From: an uncultured Flavobacteriaceae bacterium
GTDB lineage: Bacteria > Bacteroidota > Bacteroidia > Flavobacteriales > Flavobacteriaceae
Assembly: GCA_905181835.1 (NCBI GenBank)
Contig: CAJIZF010000002.1
Span: 62,001-126,000 of the forward strand
Direction: 5' to 3'
DNA length: 64,000 nucleotides
The notes under the pieces are model-generated. The model saw only the letters and a program-made list of their open reading frames with translations, made no database searches and had not been told where the DNA came from. The translations under genes and the position numbers were made by a program. Below are positions 37,473 to 46,487 of this stretch, one piece after another. Position 1 is the stretch's first letter. The number at the start of each line of letters is the position of its first letter.

Positions 37473-38153
37473 ATGAGAATTTCATTAATATTTTTATTAT
37501 GTCTTGTTGGAAACATATCTGCATCCATATCTCAAAATGCTATGAATCAGTTTGATGCTAATGGAAAGCGTCACGGATTCTGGTCGAAAAACTATAAAGA
37601 TTCCGATCAAATACGTTATGAAGGAACCTTTGTGCATGGTAAAGAATCTGGTGTATTTAATTTTTTTTGTAGTGATTGTGGAGATACACCTTCCATGAAA
37701 AAGCTATTTATCATTAATAGTGAAATAGCTGAGGTTAGTTATTTTTCAAAAAATGGAAAAATAATTAGCTCAGGACAAATGAACCAAAAACTTAGGGTAG
37801 GTGAATGGATCTACTACCATAGTGGAACAAAAAATATCTTAACAAAAGAACACTATACAAATGGAGTTTTGGATGGCAAAAAAGTTACTTATTATAGAAA
37901 TAATGTTTTAGCAGAAGAGATTACTTATAAAAATGGTGTTAAATCAGGGGTTAATAATTATTTTTCAACTAAAGGAAAACCTCTAAAAGAGTTAATTTTT
38001 GTGAATGATAAACTGCACGGTCCTGCAATTTATTACAACGGAGATGGCATTAAAATTCTTGAGGGTAATTATAAAAATGGTCGAAAATATGGTATTTGGA
38101 AAAAATTTAAAAACAATGATTTAATTGCTGAAGAAGTTTTTCCAAAAAAATAA
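37473..38153 (+). CDS. Secreted MORN-2 repeat (YwqK-like) protein
   Basis: A 226-residue exported protein. The frame opens at an ATG at 37455, but the ATG at 37473 puts the signal peptide (MRISLIFLLCLVGNISASIS) at the N-terminus. The body is a series of MORN_2-type repeats of about 23 residues with a YNG or KNG turn and a G-x-W or G-x-x-x-Y core, for example YEGTFVHGKESGVFNF, YKNGVKSGVNNY, YNGDGIKILEGNYKNGRKYGIW. Such repeats form extended beta sheets and are annotated as 'toxin-antitoxin YwqK', a label with little support. It follows yidC after 72 bases, and a role at the cell surface is only inferred. Confidence 0.82.
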   Translation: MRISLIFLLCLVGNISASISQNAMNQFDANGKRHGFWSKNYKDSDQIRYEGTFVHGKESGVFNFFCSDCGDTPSMKKLFIINSEIAEVSYFSKNGKIISSGQMNQKLRVGEWIYYHSGTKNILTKEHYTNGVLDGKKVTYYRNNVLAEEITYKNGVKSGVNNYFSTKGKPLKELIFVNDKLHGPAIYYNGDGIKILEGNYKNGRKYGIWKKFKNNDLIAEEVFPKK

Positions 38154-38248
38154 AAAAGAGCCCTCGTTTTTCAACAAGAGCCCTTTAAACTAAAGCGAAT
38201 TTATTAATTAGTTATAATTAATGAATCAAAACAACACCGCTCTGTTTA

Positions 38249-39208
38249 TTATAAATTTGGTATCATTACCTTATTAAGGACGTGGATTACTCCGTTACCT
38301 GCTTGAACATCCACAGCTACAATTCCAATGTCACTAGCACCGGATGCATCTGTTACATTAGCAATAGTTCCTTCACTTCCTGGTAATGTAATAGTGATTG
38401 AATCTCCTTGTAAAGTTTCTGCTGTAGTTTCACCAGGATTGGTTAAATCAGAAGAAGTTACATTTCCTCCAACTACGTGGTACAAAAGCACTTGTGTTAG
38501 TGGTTCTTCCGCTGGAATTGCTGGTAGAGCACTAAAGGCATCGTTTGTAGGTGCAAAAACTGTAAATGGTCCTTCGCCTTGTAAAATATCTACAAAATCT
38601 GTTGCTGGGGTTAATTCTGTTAAGGCAGTAACTAGTGTCGCAAAACTTGGGTCTGCTGCCGCAAATGTTACTACTGTTGGAATACCTATAACAGCATCAA
38701 CTATGTGTATAGTACCATTTGAAGCCTCAATGTCTGCTGTAGACACAGTAGATACTCCATTAAAAGTAACACCATCTGATGTATTAAAATACAAGCTCAT
38801 CGCATTGTTGTTTGGTCCACTTGCTGAGGTATTTGTATATCCTGCACCTGCAGTGGTTAAATCACTAGCAATTACGTTAGCCATGATAACATGGTTTAAT
38901 AAAATTTGTGAAAGTACATCTGTAGGTACTTCTTCAAGACTTCCAAAGTTGTTAGCAGCTAAGAAAGTTGCAAAAGCTTCGTTTGTTGGAGCTAAAACTG
39001 TAAAAGGCCCATCACCTAGTAAAACGTTTACTAGATCTCCATCTGCAGCTGTGAGTGCGGCTACCAAGGAAGATAGGTCGGGTGAATCAAGTGCAATTTC
39101 AACAATATTTTGAGGTTGCGGTACAACAGCGTTGTCATCGTCACTACTACATGATGTAAAAACAATAAGTGAAATTAATAATAGACTAATTTTTTTTAAA
39201 TAATTCAT
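38249..39208 (-). CDS. Lipoprotein with two fasciclin (FAS1) domains
   Basis: A 319-residue lipoprotein with a lipobox cysteine in VFTSCSSDDD (residue 20), followed by two FAS1 domains of about 130 residues (about 40-175 and 180-318). Each has the H1-like GPFTVLAPTNEAF / GPFTVFAPTNDAF and the H2-like NHVIMANV / YHVVGGNV and GTIHIVDAVI / GVIHVLNKVM motifs. FAS1 domains mediate adhesion to surfaces or matrices. The acidic Asp-rich stretch after Cys20 fits surface-exported flavobacterial lipoproteins. It is monocistronic and convergent with the MORN gene. Confidence 0.92.
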   Translation of the reverse strand: MNYLKKISLLLISLIVFTSCSSDDDNAVVPQPQNIVEIALDSPDLSSLVAALTAADGDLVNVLLGDGPFTVLAPTNEAFATFLAANNFGSLEEVPTDVLSQILLNHVIMANVIASDLTTAGAGYTNTSASGPNNNAMSLYFNTSDGVTFNGVSTVSTADIEASNGTIHIVDAVIGIPTVVTFAAADPSFATLVTALTELTPATDFVDILQGEGPFTVFAPTNDAFSALPAIPAEEPLTQVLLYHVVGGNVTSSDLTNPGETTAETLQGDSITITLPGSEGTIANVTDASGASDIGIVAVDVQAGNGVIHVLNKVMIPNL

Positions 39209-39338
39209 AGTATTTTTTTTAGGTTAAATTGTTTAACAAAACTAATATTTAGTTAAACATATTTTAATAAATAAATGTTAAATTTTTGATCATTTTTATT
39301 TAGTATGTTGTTGTTAAACATTTTTATCGGCAATAATG

Positions 39339-39346
39339 TATCTTTG
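39339..39346 (+). promoter_or_regulatory. -7 promoter box (TATCTTTG) for mnmA
   Basis: Matches TAnnTTTG and sits 17 bases upstream of the mnmA ATG. TTG triplets occur upstream at 39308-39313, but the spacing of about 25 bases is longer than usual. Confidence 0.45.
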
Positions 39347-39363
39347 TAAACTAATTATATTTT

Positions 39364-40554
39364 ATGAAAAAACGCGTAATATTAGGCCTTTCGGGAGGTG
39401 TTGATTCAAGCGTGGCAGCTTATCAATTATTGAAAGAGGGTTATGAAGTTATCGGTCTTTTTATGAAAAATTGGCATGATGAATCAGTCACCATTTCTGA
39501 CGAATGTCCCTGGTTAGATGACAGTAATGACGCTATGTTAGTAGCAGAGAAGCTAGGAATACCTTTTCAGACTGTCGACTTAAGTAAAGAATATAAAGAG
39601 AAGATTGTTGATTATATGTTTAATGAGTATGAAATGGGAAGGACCCCTAATCCAGACATATTGTGTAATCGAGAAATAAAATTTGATGTATTTTTAAAAA
39701 TAGCCTTGGAATTGGGAGCCGATTTTGTCGCAACGGGTCATTATTGCCGTAAAAACGTAATAGAAAAAAATCAAAAGAAATACTTTCAGTTGCTATCCGG
39801 TAAAGATCTAAACAAAGATCAATCTTATTTTTTGTGCCAATTATCTCAAAACCAACTTTCAAAGACCTTATTTCCTATTGGAGAACTAGTTAAGTCAGAG
39901 GTAAGAGAAATTGCACAAAAAGAAGGATTAATTACTGCAAATAAAAAAGACTCTCAGGGTTTGTGTTTTATTGGTAAAGTTCGTTTGCCAGATTTTCTTC
40001 AACAAAAATTAAAACCTAAAATAGGAGAAATTGTTGAAATACCTAAAACCTTTATTGGGTATCAAAATCAAAATACAGATTCTAGTACACTACAATTGCA
40101 ATTAGAATCAAAATCAAAAAAATACATCTATACTAGAAAAGATGGAAAGGTTGTCGGTTCCCATCAAGGAGCTCATTATTTCACTAAAGGTCAAAGAAAA
40201 GGTTTAGGAGTTGGAGGAACAACTGAACCCTTATTCGTAATTGATACGGATGTAAATGAAAATATTATTTATGTAGGATTAGGAAAAAATCATCCAGGAC
40301 TTTACAGACATGGTCTTTTAATACAATTAGATGAAATTCATTGGATTCGTCCAGATTTAAAAATAAACAATGGAGAATCTCTTGCTGTTATGTCTCGAAT
40401 TAGATATCGTCAAAAATTAGAAAAAGCGACCATTTATCAAACAGGTTTAGGTCTTTATGTTATCTTTGAAAATCTTCAATCTGCAATAACAGAAGGTCAA
40501 TTTGTTGCCTGGTATATTAAGGATGAACTTATTGGAAGCGGTGTGATTTCTTAA
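39364..40554 (+). CDS. mnmA: tRNA-specific 2-thiouridylase MnmA
   Basis: Adds sulfur to position 2 of U34 in tRNA-Lys, -Glu and -Gln. The 396-residue product has the PP-loop [14 protein letters not shown] at residues 7-20, the first catalytic cysteine in [14 protein letters not shown], and the second cysteine in [14 protein letters not shown]. The C-terminal beta-barrel substrate region includes [17 protein letters not shown]. It starts after a TATCTTTG promoter-like box. It precedes the nitronate monooxygenase gene by 18 bases, so the two probably share a transcript. Confidence 0.96.
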   Translation: MKKRVILGLSGGVDSSVAAYQLLKEGYEVIGLFMKNWHDESVTISDECPWLDDSNDAMLVAEKLGIPFQTVDLSKEYKEKIVDYMFNEYEMGRTPNPDILCNREIKFDVFLKIALELGADFVATGHYCRKNVIEKNQKKYFQLLSGKDLNKDQSYFLCQLSQNQLSKTLFPIGELVKSEVREIAQKEGLITANKKDSQGLCFIGKVRLPDFLQQKLKPKIGEIVEIPKTFIGYQNQNTDSSTLQLQLESKSKKYIYTRKDGKVVGSHQGAHYFTKGQRKGLGVGGTTEPLFVIDTDVNENIIYVGLGKNHPGLYRHGLLIQLDEIHWIRPDLKINNGESLAVMSRIRYRQKLEKATIYQTGLGLYVIFENLQSAITEGQFVAWYIKDELIGSGVIS

Positions 40555-40572
40555 ATAATTTTTAAAAAAATA

Positions 40573-41520
40573 GTGCAGAATAAAATAACAGAACTTTTTA
40601 AAATTAAATATCCAATTATTCAAGCTGGGATGATTTGGAATAGTGGTTGGAAACTAGCCAGTGCAGTCAGTAACTCTGGAGGATTAGGATTGTTAGGAGC
40701 AGGTTCCATGTATCCAGATGTTTTAAGACAGCATATCCAGAAATGTAAAAAAGCAACATCACATCCTTTTGGTGTGAATGTTCCAATGTTATACCCAAAT
40801 ATTGAAGAAATTATCCAAATAATAATTGAGCAAGGAGTTAAAATTGTGTTTACCTCTGCAGGAAACCCAAAAATTCATACGGAAAGACTCAAGGAAAATG
40901 GTATCAAGGTAGCTCATGTAATAAGCAGTGTGAAATTTGCAGCAAAAGCGCAAGAAGCTGGAGTTGACGCTGTGGTAGCGGAAGGGTTTGAAGCTGGTGG
41001 TCACAACGGAAGAGAAGAAACGACTACATTTACCTTGATTCCAATGGTGAAAGAAAAAATACAAATTCCTTTAATTGCTGCAGGTGGTATCGCAACTGGA
41101 AAGGGAATGTTAGCTGCAATGGTCTTGGGTGCTGATGGAGTTCAAATAGGAAGTAGATTTGTTGCTAGTGAAGAATCTAGTGCGCATATCAATTTTAAAA
41201 ACAAAGTAATAGAGGCTAAAGATGGAGATACATTATTGACTTTAAAAGAGCTAGCCCCAGTAAGATTACTTAAAAATAAGTTTTCAAATGATATACTTGA
41301 ACTTTATAAAAGCAATCCTTCAAAGCAAGATTTAATTGATTTATTAGGAAGAGCTAGAGCTAAAAGAGGAATGTTTGAGGGAGATTTAGAGGATGGTGAG
41401 TTGGAAATAGGACAAATTACAGGCTTAATTAATAAAATTCAACCAGCTTCAAAAATTATAAAAGAAATTATCTCTGAATTTAACTTTGAAAAAAATAATC
41501 TTAAGGGTACAATGTTTTAA
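40573..41520 (+). CDS. NAD(P)H-dependent nitronate monooxygenase-like flavoprotein
   Basis: A 315-residue TIM-barrel flavoprotein of the 2-nitropropane-dioxygenase family. Motifs are KYPIIQAGMIWNSGWKLASAVSNSG at the start (with GLGLLGAGSM), GFEAGGHNGREETTT with the catalytic histidine, PLIAAGGIATGKGMLAAMVLGADGVQIGSRF for FMN phosphate binding. It could oxidise nitronates or serve as an FMN-dependent enoyl-reductase (FabK-like), since the two subfamilies are hard to separate by eye. The start is a GTG at 40573, chosen because it gives the usual short N-terminus. It sits downstream of mnmA with an 18-base gap. Confidence 0.85.
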   Translation: MQNKITELFKIKYPIIQAGMIWNSGWKLASAVSNSGGLGLLGAGSMYPDVLRQHIQKCKKATSHPFGVNVPMLYPNIEEIIQIIIEQGVKIVFTSAGNPKIHTERLKENGIKVAHVISSVKFAAKAQEAGVDAVVAEGFEAGGHNGREETTTFTLIPMVKEKIQIPLIAAGGIATGKGMLAAMVLGADGVQIGSRFVASEESSAHINFKNKVIEAKDGDTLLTLKELAPVRLLKNKFSNDILELYKSNPSKQDLIDLLGRARAKRGMFEGDLEDGELEIGQITGLINKIQPASKIIKEIISEFNFEKNNLKGTMF

Positions 41521-41558
41521 TCTCAATTTTACACTATGATTATGGCTATTGATTAAAC

Positions 41559-44078
41559 TTACATTTCATTCCCAAAAAATATAGCGTTCATCAGTAATTT
41601 ATTAGTGCCATACCAAAAGGCTCTAAAATTTGTATTATCTGTAAAATAAATAACTTTACCTTTTTCTAAAGTTCCGATCTTACACATACTCGTATTTTTT
41701 AATTCTAATAAGTTTTTATCAGAAATATAACCACTCAATAAAGGGTTATTCGTATATTTTATTGGATTGTTATAACTATTAGTATCTGGTTTCATGAATA
41801 GAGTTGAATTTCTGAAAACAGGAAGTTTTTCATTTTTATAACCAAACACTATTGGATGCGATCGATCAATTTTAGTTTCAAATATGGCTCCGCCAATTAA
41901 TTGAGCTCCAAAAAAGTCACGCTTTTGATCAAATGAAATACTCCGCGCAGTATTCTTTTTAGTTTTAAAGTCAATCTTTAAAATTTCATGTTTATCAAAC
42001 CATTTACCAATATTTTTATAACCTATGAGCGTGCCTCCTTGCTTTATCCAGTTTTTTATTTTTAGGGCATCAGACTTTGTAAGTGAAGTGCCCCAACTAT
42101 TTGGTACTATGATATCGGTGTATTTACTCAAATCTTTTTTTCTAAAATCACGGGTATCAAGTTTTGTGATAAGCATGTCATATCGTTGGTCAAATAAATG
42201 CCAGATTTCTCCTGCATCATAAGGAGTAATTCCTTGGCCAACTAGAAGAGCAACTTTTTGAGGGCCTACCATCTTAAAGTTTCGGCTACCTAAATCAATT
42301 CCTTTAGAAAGTCCTGTTGAAACTGAGTTTATTCTTACTTTGTTTTCTTCTACTAATTCATATATAAATTTAAATAGTTCTTTTGTATTAAGTTTTTGAT
42401 TCTGAACAGGTATTAAAATTGTACCATAATCATATTTGACGCCTTCTAAAGTGAAAGGTTTTAAACCTACTTTCGCTCGTAAACCTTTTTCAAGTAATTG
42501 ATTTAAAACTTTAGGGCTGTTATAATCATTCCATTCCATCAAATAGGCATAGTTAGATAATAATGGGAGAGAAGCGGTATTTCTTTTCTTTTCTGATATT
42601 CGATCACCTAATTTATTTACGGATTCGTTTTCTTCGTAATCTAAATTAAATGCCAAAGGAAGCGTCCATGCACTAACATCGTAAAATAAGCTATCCTGAA
42701 AATTAGTGCGTTTTTGAAACATAGCATTAATTAATCGATGCTGTTTTTGATTTTTTGGGATAACATAACTAGATTCTTTCTTAAATTCTTTTCCATTTTT
42801 TGAAAAATCTTCTTTTAGGTAATGAACTTCAATTCTATGATGTTTTAATACATCTATAAATTTATGTGCTTTGGTAGCATCTTTTTCGTCTCCAAAAACG
42901 ATAACTCCAGCGTTGGAAGATTCTTTTCTTGCGTTTATATAAAATGTTTTTTGATAATTTAAGATTTCCTCCCGCATTTCTATTGCTGCTTCCAGTGTAG
43001 ATAGCGCAGCAGTAAATTGATTACGGATTGTAAAAGGAAAAGTTAAAACTCCATTTTCACTCTCTTGAGCATGTCCTCTGGAAGATGCCTGTTCAAATAA
43101 AATTCCAATACCTCCGTTGATATCAGGAAATGTAGAACCTTTTCCATAATAAAAATCGTCAAAACTCTCTTTACTGTAATACAGACTTCCAATTTTATTA
43201 AGGTCTTTGGCATGATATTTTCCAATTTCACCAGTTAATTCTTGATTTTTGTTTGGTGTTAACGGGTTTGTTCTGGATGGTATACCAGGTTGAAAGAAAA
43301 AAGTTGAGTTAGTTCCCATTTCATGATGATCTGTAAGTATGTTAGGATACCAGTCATGAAATGTTTTTATTCTGGCTTGACTTTCTGGTAATTGAACAGG
43401 TAACCAGTCTCTATTCATGTCAAACCAATAATGATTCGTTCTTCCTCCTGGCCATATTTCGTTATACTCTCTATCATTAGGGTCAGGATTAATATTTTTT
43501 CCTTTGTGCATATTAGCCCAATAGGCAAAACGTTGCAATCCGTCAGGATTGTAGGATGGATCAAATAAAATAACTGATTTATTTAGTAATAGTTCTATTT
43601 CAGGACCTTGAGCGGCAGCTAAATAATAGGCAACAGCCAAAGCTGCATTGGAACCACTTGGTTCGTTTCCATGTATAGAAAACCCTTGGTAAACAATAAT
43701 TGGCAGATTACTTACTTCAATATTATCAGCTCCTTTTTCAGTAAGTGAAATGTGTTTTTTTCTAATTTCTTGAAGATTTTTTTGATTTTTAGGAGCGGTA
43801 ATATAGAGAAGTATTAATGGTCTACCCTCAAAAGTTTCCCCTCTATTTTCAATACTTATACGGTCACTACTTTCTGCTAATCGATACATGTATTGTAATA
43901 ATTTATCGTGAGTTATGTGCCAATCACCTAGCTCATGACCAATTACGCTTGCTGGTGTTGGAATTTCAGAATTATACGATATATTGTTTGGAAGAAAATA
44001 ATCAAGACTTACATGATAATCTTGACTTGATGCATTAAAGTAAATTAAAGCAAGTAGTAAGAGGCAAATTTTTTTCAT
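41559..44078 (-). CDS. Secreted M14 zinc carboxypeptidase, second paralogue
   Basis: An 839-residue exported metallopeptidase similar in layout to the one at 23018-25507. The signal peptide MKKICLLLLALIYFNASSQD precedes an M14 domain with the zinc motif FSIHGNEPSGSNAALA, NPDGLQRFAYWANM, FDMNRDWLPVQLPESQ, the third ligand in LTDHHEMGTN and the catalytic Glu region ILFEQASSRGH. A C-terminal amidotransferase-like fold lies near 580-690 (VALLVGQGITPYDAGEIW, IIVPNSW). Identity between the two copies is clearly partial, so duplication is old. Its role is extracellular or periplasmic peptide trimming. Confidence 0.9.
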   Translation of the reverse strand: MKKICLLLLALIYFNASSQDYHVSLDYFLPNNISYNSEIPTPASVIGHELGDWHITHDKLLQYMYRLAESSDRISIENRGETFEGRPLILLYITAPKNQKNLQEIRKKHISLTEKGADNIEVSNLPIIVYQGFSIHGNEPSGSNAALAVAYYLAAAQGPEIELLLNKSVILFDPSYNPDGLQRFAYWANMHKGKNINPDPNDREYNEIWPGGRTNHYWFDMNRDWLPVQLPESQARIKTFHDWYPNILTDHHEMGTNSTFFFQPGIPSRTNPLTPNKNQELTGEIGKYHAKDLNKIGSLYYSKESFDDFYYGKGSTFPDINGGIGILFEQASSRGHAQESENGVLTFPFTIRNQFTAALSTLEAAIEMREEILNYQKTFYINARKESSNAGVIVFGDEKDATKAHKFIDVLKHHRIEVHYLKEDFSKNGKEFKKESSYVIPKNQKQHRLINAMFQKRTNFQDSLFYDVSAWTLPLAFNLDYEENESVNKLGDRISEKKRNTASLPLLSNYAYLMEWNDYNSPKVLNQLLEKGLRAKVGLKPFTLEGVKYDYGTILIPVQNQKLNTKELFKFIYELVEENKVRINSVSTGLSKGIDLGSRNFKMVGPQKVALLVGQGITPYDAGEIWHLFDQRYDMLITKLDTRDFRKKDLSKYTDIIVPNSWGTSLTKSDALKIKNWIKQGGTLIGYKNIGKWFDKHEILKIDFKTKKNTARSISFDQKRDFFGAQLIGGAIFETKIDRSHPIVFGYKNEKLPVFRNSTLFMKPDTNSYNNPIKYTNNPLLSGYISDKNLLELKNTSMCKIGTLEKGKVIYFTDNTNFRAFWYGTNKLLMNAIFFGNEM

Positions 44079-44105
44079 TTTATTGTTTTAGTTTTTCTAA
44101 AGTAT

Positions 44106-44150
44106 AAAAAAAAACATCCTTTTAAAATTTATATAAGAGGATGTTTGTTA
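44106..44150 (-). terminator. Rho-independent terminator after the DUF3276 gene
   Basis: On the minus strand, AAACATCCT pairs with AGGATGTTT around a 17-base AT-rich spacer, and a long T-run follows. It lies between the DUF3276 stop and the M14 gene start, both on the minus strand, and separates the two units. Confidence 0.8.
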
Positions 44151-44169
44151 AAATTTATAAAATGGAGGA

Positions 44170-44547
44170 TTATATATCCTCAAAGTCAACATCTGTAAAA
44201 CTAGAAGTTGAGTCGTTATTTTCTGAATCAGTATCTTCAGTATTTTCTTTTTTATAATCGCTTTGGTGACGATCGCTGATTACTTCTTCACCTTTTTCAT
44301 CGATGATAAAAGAAATCATTTCATCTAAGCTATCTTTAAATTCGGTGAAATCTTCTTTGTATAAATAAATCTTGTGTTTTTTATAATGAAATGATCCATC
44401 ATCATTGGTAAACTTTTTACTTTCAGTTATTGTCAGATAATAGTCACCTGCTTTTGTAGCTCTTACGTCGAAGAAATATGTTCTTCTACCTGCTCGCATA
44501 ACTTTCGAGTGAATTTCTTCTCTCTCCATCATATAATTATCACTCAT
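44170..44547 (-). CDS. DUF3276 / PUR-alpha-like nucleic-acid-binding protein
   Basis: A 125-residue protein with the PUR-type repeat core: EEIHSKVMRAGRRTYFFDVRATKAGDYYLTITESKKF, then KHKIYLYKEDFTEFKDSLDEMISFI. The tail is acidic and disordered (DTDSENNDSTSSFTDVDFEDI). PUR-alpha relatives bind single-stranded DNA or RNA; DUF3276 is widespread in Bacteroidota and the Borrelia homologue is a DNA/RNA-binding regulator. It is likely a regulator or RNA chaperone, though targets are unknown. It is preceded on the minus strand by the ABC exporter gene and followed by a terminator. Confidence 0.88.
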   Translation of the reverse strand: MSDNYMMEREEIHSKVMRAGRRTYFFDVRATKAGDYYLTITESKKFTNDDGSFHYKKHKIYLYKEDFTEFKDSLDEMISFIIDEKGEEVISDRHQSDYKKENTEDTDSENNDSTSSFTDVDFEDI

Positions 44548-44614
44548 ACTATTTTTTTTAGGTTTAACGTTCTGTCAAAAATCTTAAAAAAATATAAGTA
44601 TGACAACATTAATG

Positions 44615-46372
44615 TTAGTTTTCTTTTTCTAATAATTGTTTGGCATATAAATCCTTGTAATACCCAACTTGTTTTATAAGCACATTATGAGTTCCTTGCT
44701 GTATAATTTCACCTTCATCTAAAACTATTATTTTATCTGCTTTTTTAGCAGAAGAAACTCGATGACTTACTATGATGGTAGTCTTATCATTAGTAATGGA
44801 TTCTAAATTATTAATTATTTTTTCTTCAGTCTCCGTATCTACAGCAGAAAGACAGTCATCTAATAACAATATTTGAGGACTTTTAATAAGTGCTCTGGCG
44901 ATAGAAACACGTTGTTTTTGTCCTCCACTTAAGGTAATGCCACGTTCACCTAATATAGTTTGGTAGCCTTTCTTGAACTCAATTATATTGTTGTGAACAG
45001 CTGCCGCTTTTGCTGCCTTAAACACCTCATCTTCGGTAGCATTTTCTTTTCCAAACTTAATGTTATTAATAATTGAATCACTAAAAAGAAACGCATCTTG
45101 TGGTACATAACCGATACTGTTTCTTAAGTCAAATAGATTTAAATCTCTAATGTTTTTATTATTAATAATTATTTGCCCTTTCTCCACATCGTAAAGTCTG
45201 CCGATGAGCTCCAGTATCGTTGATTTACCAGATCCAGTATTACCAAGTATAGCAACAGTTTCTCCTTGATTGACGGTAAAACTAATATTTTTTAAAGCAG
45301 TAATATTAGTATCCGAGTAAGTGAAAGATAGATTCTTAAACTCTAATTTACCTTTGATTGGAGAGCTTGAAAATTCATAATTTAAGATATCTGGCTGTTC
45401 TTTTAAAAATTCGTTAATTCTTTTTTGAGATGCTTCAGCTTGCTGAACCATTGATGTTACCCAGCCGACAACCGCCACTGGCCACGTTAACATATTCACA
45501 TATATTAAAAATTCAACAATGGTTCCTAATTCTTTAATCTGTCCACTTATAAATTGATTTCCTCCAATGTAGATTACTAAAATATTACTTAAACCTATTA
45601 ACAGAATCATTAAAGGAAAAAATAGTGCTTGTACTTTCACAAGATCTATATTTTTATTTTTGCTACCCTCGGATAGGTAATTAAAATCACGTATAATTCT
45701 GGGCTCGATTCCGTAGGCTTTAATAACCGATATACCACTAAAACTTTCTTGAGTGAAAGAGGTTAATTTTGATAAATATTGTTGAACAATAGTGCTTCTT
45801 TTGTGAATGGCTGCACTTAATTTGTAAATCGCAAATGATAACAGTGGTAATGGTGCAATAGCATAGACAGCAAGACTTGGTGCTTTATAAAACATGTAAC
45901 TAATTGTAACAATTAGTAGCGTTAAATTAGTAACGCTATACATTAAAGCAGGGCCGACATACATTCTAACTTTAGAGACATCCTCACTGATTCGATTCAT
46001 TAAATCACCGGTTCTGTTTTTTTTATAAAATTCGAGAGAAAGTTGTTGATATTGTTTAAAAATTTCATTTTTTAAATCAAACTCAATATACCTAGAAACG
46101 ACAATAAAGGTTTGTCTCATCAAAAAAGTAAAAAAACCCGCCAGTATTGCAGCTCCTAAGATCATTGCGATATTAGTGATTAATTCTTGTTTGACTATCT
46201 CAATATCAGTTATAGTGTTATCAAGATAATTTTTAACTACATCAACAATATCTCCAATAATTTTAGGCACAATTATTTTAAATATGGTAGCAATAATTGT
46301 AATTATTAGGCCTAGGGTTAATCTTCCACTGTATTTTTTAAAATAGAGGTTAAGGTACTGTAACTCTTTCAT
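44615..46372 (-). CDS. ABC exporter, fused membrane and ATPase domains
   Basis: A 585-residue half-transporter that should work as a homodimer. Six membrane helices (about residues 15-305) contain the coupling-loop stretch NRISEDVSKVRMYVGPALM. The ATPase domain has Walker A GNTGSGKST (about 370-378), signature LSGGQKQRVSIARALI, Walker B ILLLDDCLSAVD and the H-loop VSHR. It resembles MsbA/MdlB-type lipid or drug exporters; the substrate is not deducible. Its start is 79 bases from the -strand edge facing the divergent amino-acid dehydrogenase. Confidence 0.93.
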   Translation of the reverse strand: MKELQYLNLYFKKYSGRLTLGLIITIIATIFKIIVPKIIGDIVDVVKNYLDNTITDIEIVKQELITNIAMILGAAILAGFFTFLMRQTFIVVSRYIEFDLKNEIFKQYQQLSLEFYKKNRTGDLMNRISEDVSKVRMYVGPALMYSVTNLTLLIVTISYMFYKAPSLAVYAIAPLPLLSFAIYKLSAAIHKRSTIVQQYLSKLTSFTQESFSGISVIKAYGIEPRIIRDFNYLSEGSKNKNIDLVKVQALFFPLMILLIGLSNILVIYIGGNQFISGQIKELGTIVEFLIYVNMLTWPVAVVGWVTSMVQQAEASQKRINEFLKEQPDILNYEFSSSPIKGKLEFKNLSFTYSDTNITALKNISFTVNQGETVAILGNTGSGKSTILELIGRLYDVEKGQIIINNKNIRDLNLFDLRNSIGYVPQDAFLFSDSIINNIKFGKENATEDEVFKAAKAAAVHNNIIEFKKGYQTILGERGITLSGGQKQRVSIARALIKSPQILLLDDCLSAVDTETEEKIINNLESITNDKTTIIVSHRVSSAKKADKIIVLDEGEIIQQGTHNVLIKQVGYYKDLYAKQLLEKEN

Positions 46373-46422
46373 TTAAATCATTCTAATTTTTATTAACAAT
46401 ATCATAATTATGCTCTAATATT

Positions 46423-46454
46423 TTTGCGAGATTATTAGTAAACAACTACTTTTG
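46423..46454 (+). promoter_or_regulatory. Promoter of the amino-acid dehydrogenase gene (TTTG-N20-TACTTTTG)
   Basis: TTTG at 46423-46426 and TACTTTTG at 46447-46454, separated by 20 bases, fit the Bacteroidota -33/-7 arrangement. The ATG at 46488 is 33 bases downstream. Confidence 0.65.
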
Positions 46455-46487
46455 CACCGCCTTTTTAAGGATATAAAAATTCAATAT

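Noticed and set aside
38156-38184. Repeated AAGAGCCCT near the end of the MORN gene, at first read as a terminator
   Set aside because: The two copies are direct (20-base spacing), not inverted, so they cannot form a stem. It remains unexplained but is too short to call a feature.
38203-38222. ATTAATTA/TAATTAAT inverted repeat between the MORN and FAS1 genes
   Set aside because: All A and T with a four-base loop; expected by chance in this AT-rich sequence and without a T-tract suited to termination.
38328-39113. A 261-codon plus-strand frame antisense to the FAS1 lipoprotein
   Set aside because: It is the reverse-strand shadow of a clear two-domain FAS1 gene, has a biased composition of Ser/Val, no motif and no promoter.
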